The translations under genes and the position numbers were made by a program. Below are positions 63,313-64,000 of a DNA stretch of 64,000 bases, one piece after another. This stretch comes from Hordeum vulgare subsp. vulgare (Eukaryota; Streptophyta; Magnoliopsida; Poales; Poaceae): positions 493,336,263 through 493,400,262 of the forward strand of contig NC_058524.1 in NCBI RefSeq assembly GCF_904849725.1. The letters run 5' to 3'. Below the pieces are notes generated by a model. The model was not told the DNA's origin, did no database searches, and saw only the letters and a program-made list of their open reading frames with translations. The number at the start of each line of letters is the position of its first letter. The stretch's first letter is position 1.

Positions 63313-64000
63313 ACTTTGAAAGCTATGTGTGTTTCCACGAGTGAGAGCAAAGAAAGAACCGCCCAAATTCGTGCTAGACATGAATGGCTTAAAAGGGTGT
63401 GTTCTCGTGATAAGAATCACGAAGATCTTAAAGTGCTTGGTGTGACTCCCATTGAATCTTTGTTTTCTTGTGTCAAACCTAATGATGATAGGGCTGTATA
63501 TGAATCCACTTTGGTTGAAACACGCCCCAATGATTTGGAGCCCATCTATCTTGATGCTAAAAGCATTGAAAGTGGAGTAGGAGATATTAAAACCTTGAGT
63601 AGTAATGAAACTACTACTTTGGATTTCAAGGAATTCAATTATGATAGTTGCTCCTTGATTGAATGCATTTCCTTGATGCAATCCATGCTAAACTCTCCAC
63701 ACACTTATAGCCAAAACAAGGCATTTACCGATCATATCGTCGATGCTATAATAAAATATCTTGAAGAGAAACTTGAATTGGAAGTTTCTATCCCTAGAAA
63801 ACTTCATGATGAGTGGGAACCTACTATCAAAATCAAAATCAAAAACTATGAATGCAATGCTTTGTGTGATTTGGGTGCTAGTGTTTCCGCGATTCCAAAG
63901 TCTTTATGTGATGTTCCTGGTTTTCATGAGATTGAACAGTGTTCTCTTAATTTGCATCTTGCAGATTCTACTGTCAAGAAACCCATGGGAAGGATCGATG
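63313..64000 (+). CDS. Gypsy gag C-terminus and protease (partial, off edge)
   Basis: The frame directly after TAA 63310-63312 is open for all 229 codons to the window end, in the same phase as gag. It includes KERTAQIRARHEWLKRVCSR, LKVLGVTPIESLFSC and the aspartic-protease motif NALCDLGASVSAIPKS (DLGA) with DSTVKKPMG after it. It has no Met near its start, so it is read as the continuation of gag-pol after a premature or suppressible stop. RT and later domains would follow beyond the edge. Confidence 0.82.

Larger units (their letters stand above)
60437..64000 (+). mobile_element. Athila-group Gypsy element, 5' part (runs off the edge)
   Basis: It starts with the LTR terminus TGATACGTCTCCAACG at 60437, preceded by a likely target pentamer GTACT (60432-60436; the other copy is beyond the window). 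LTR, tRNA-Asp primer site, leader, gag and protease follow in plus orientation. Only one stop interrupts gag-protease up to 64000. It resembles Fatima/Sabrina-type Triticeae elements; family not fixed. Confidence 0.9.

Overview
The window is repeat-dense plant nuclear DNA of Triticeae type (wheat, Aegilops, rye or barley; species not resolvable from sequence alone). The evidence is a BARE1/WIS/Angela-type Copia element and its solo LTR, several Athila-group Gypsy elements with tRNA-Asp primer sites, a Tat-type Gypsy with an antisense gene, a CACTA transposon with a 3-bp target duplication, and a LINE. No intact autonomous host gene, tRNA, rRNA or CRISPR array was found. Nearly all coding capacity is decayed gag-pol. 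Family names are recalled, not searched.

Left third (1-15.6 kb). A minus-strand LINE (1-704 and 8361 to about 8990) is split by a Copia element (705-8360, TSD ATTGT). About 9-12.1 kb holds a foldback MITE-like hairpin and unassigned DNA. A second, older Copia piece (12097-14415: 3' LTR plus RNase H) is cut by a truncated Gypsy LTR (14416 to about 15580).

Middle (15.6-29.2 kb). A decayed minus-strand Tat-type Gypsy runs to its 5' LTR (26308-26824). It carries a plus-strand spliced gene (15668-19176) downstream of pol, and its integrase is split by an LTR-like element X1 (20819-22201). To its right lies an array of roughly 498-bp tandem repeats (26831 to about 28160) and a GC-rich stretch with no recognisable gene.

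Right half (29.2-64 kb). Two related minus-strand Athila-group Gypsy elements are present. G1 is 29257-41573 (TSD ATGGT), with LTR-like X2 (30518-33043) inside its 3' LTR. G2 is 42397-59778 (near-TSD GCGGG/GCAGG), with a solo Copia LTR (44207-46034, TSD CAATC) in its 3' region and a CACTA element (51148-56551, TSD TAG) in its pol. The CACTA element carries a plus-strand chimera of host exons: a NIPA-like magnesium-transporter segment, an ABCG-like strand, a sulfurtransferase (STR1-like) exon and two unrecognised exons, all with phase-0 junctions. G2 itself interrupts an unrecognised minus-strand reading frame (42132-42396 and 59784-60060). A Copia protease/integrase fragment (60070-60436) is then cut by the youngest-looking element, a plus-strand Athila-group Gypsy (LTR 60437 to about 61960, primer site, gag/protease), which runs off the right edge.

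The parts to read first are the gene-capturing CACTA element, the spliced antisense gene in the Tat-type Gypsy, the palindrome-rich LTR-like pair X1/X2, and the split orphan frame.
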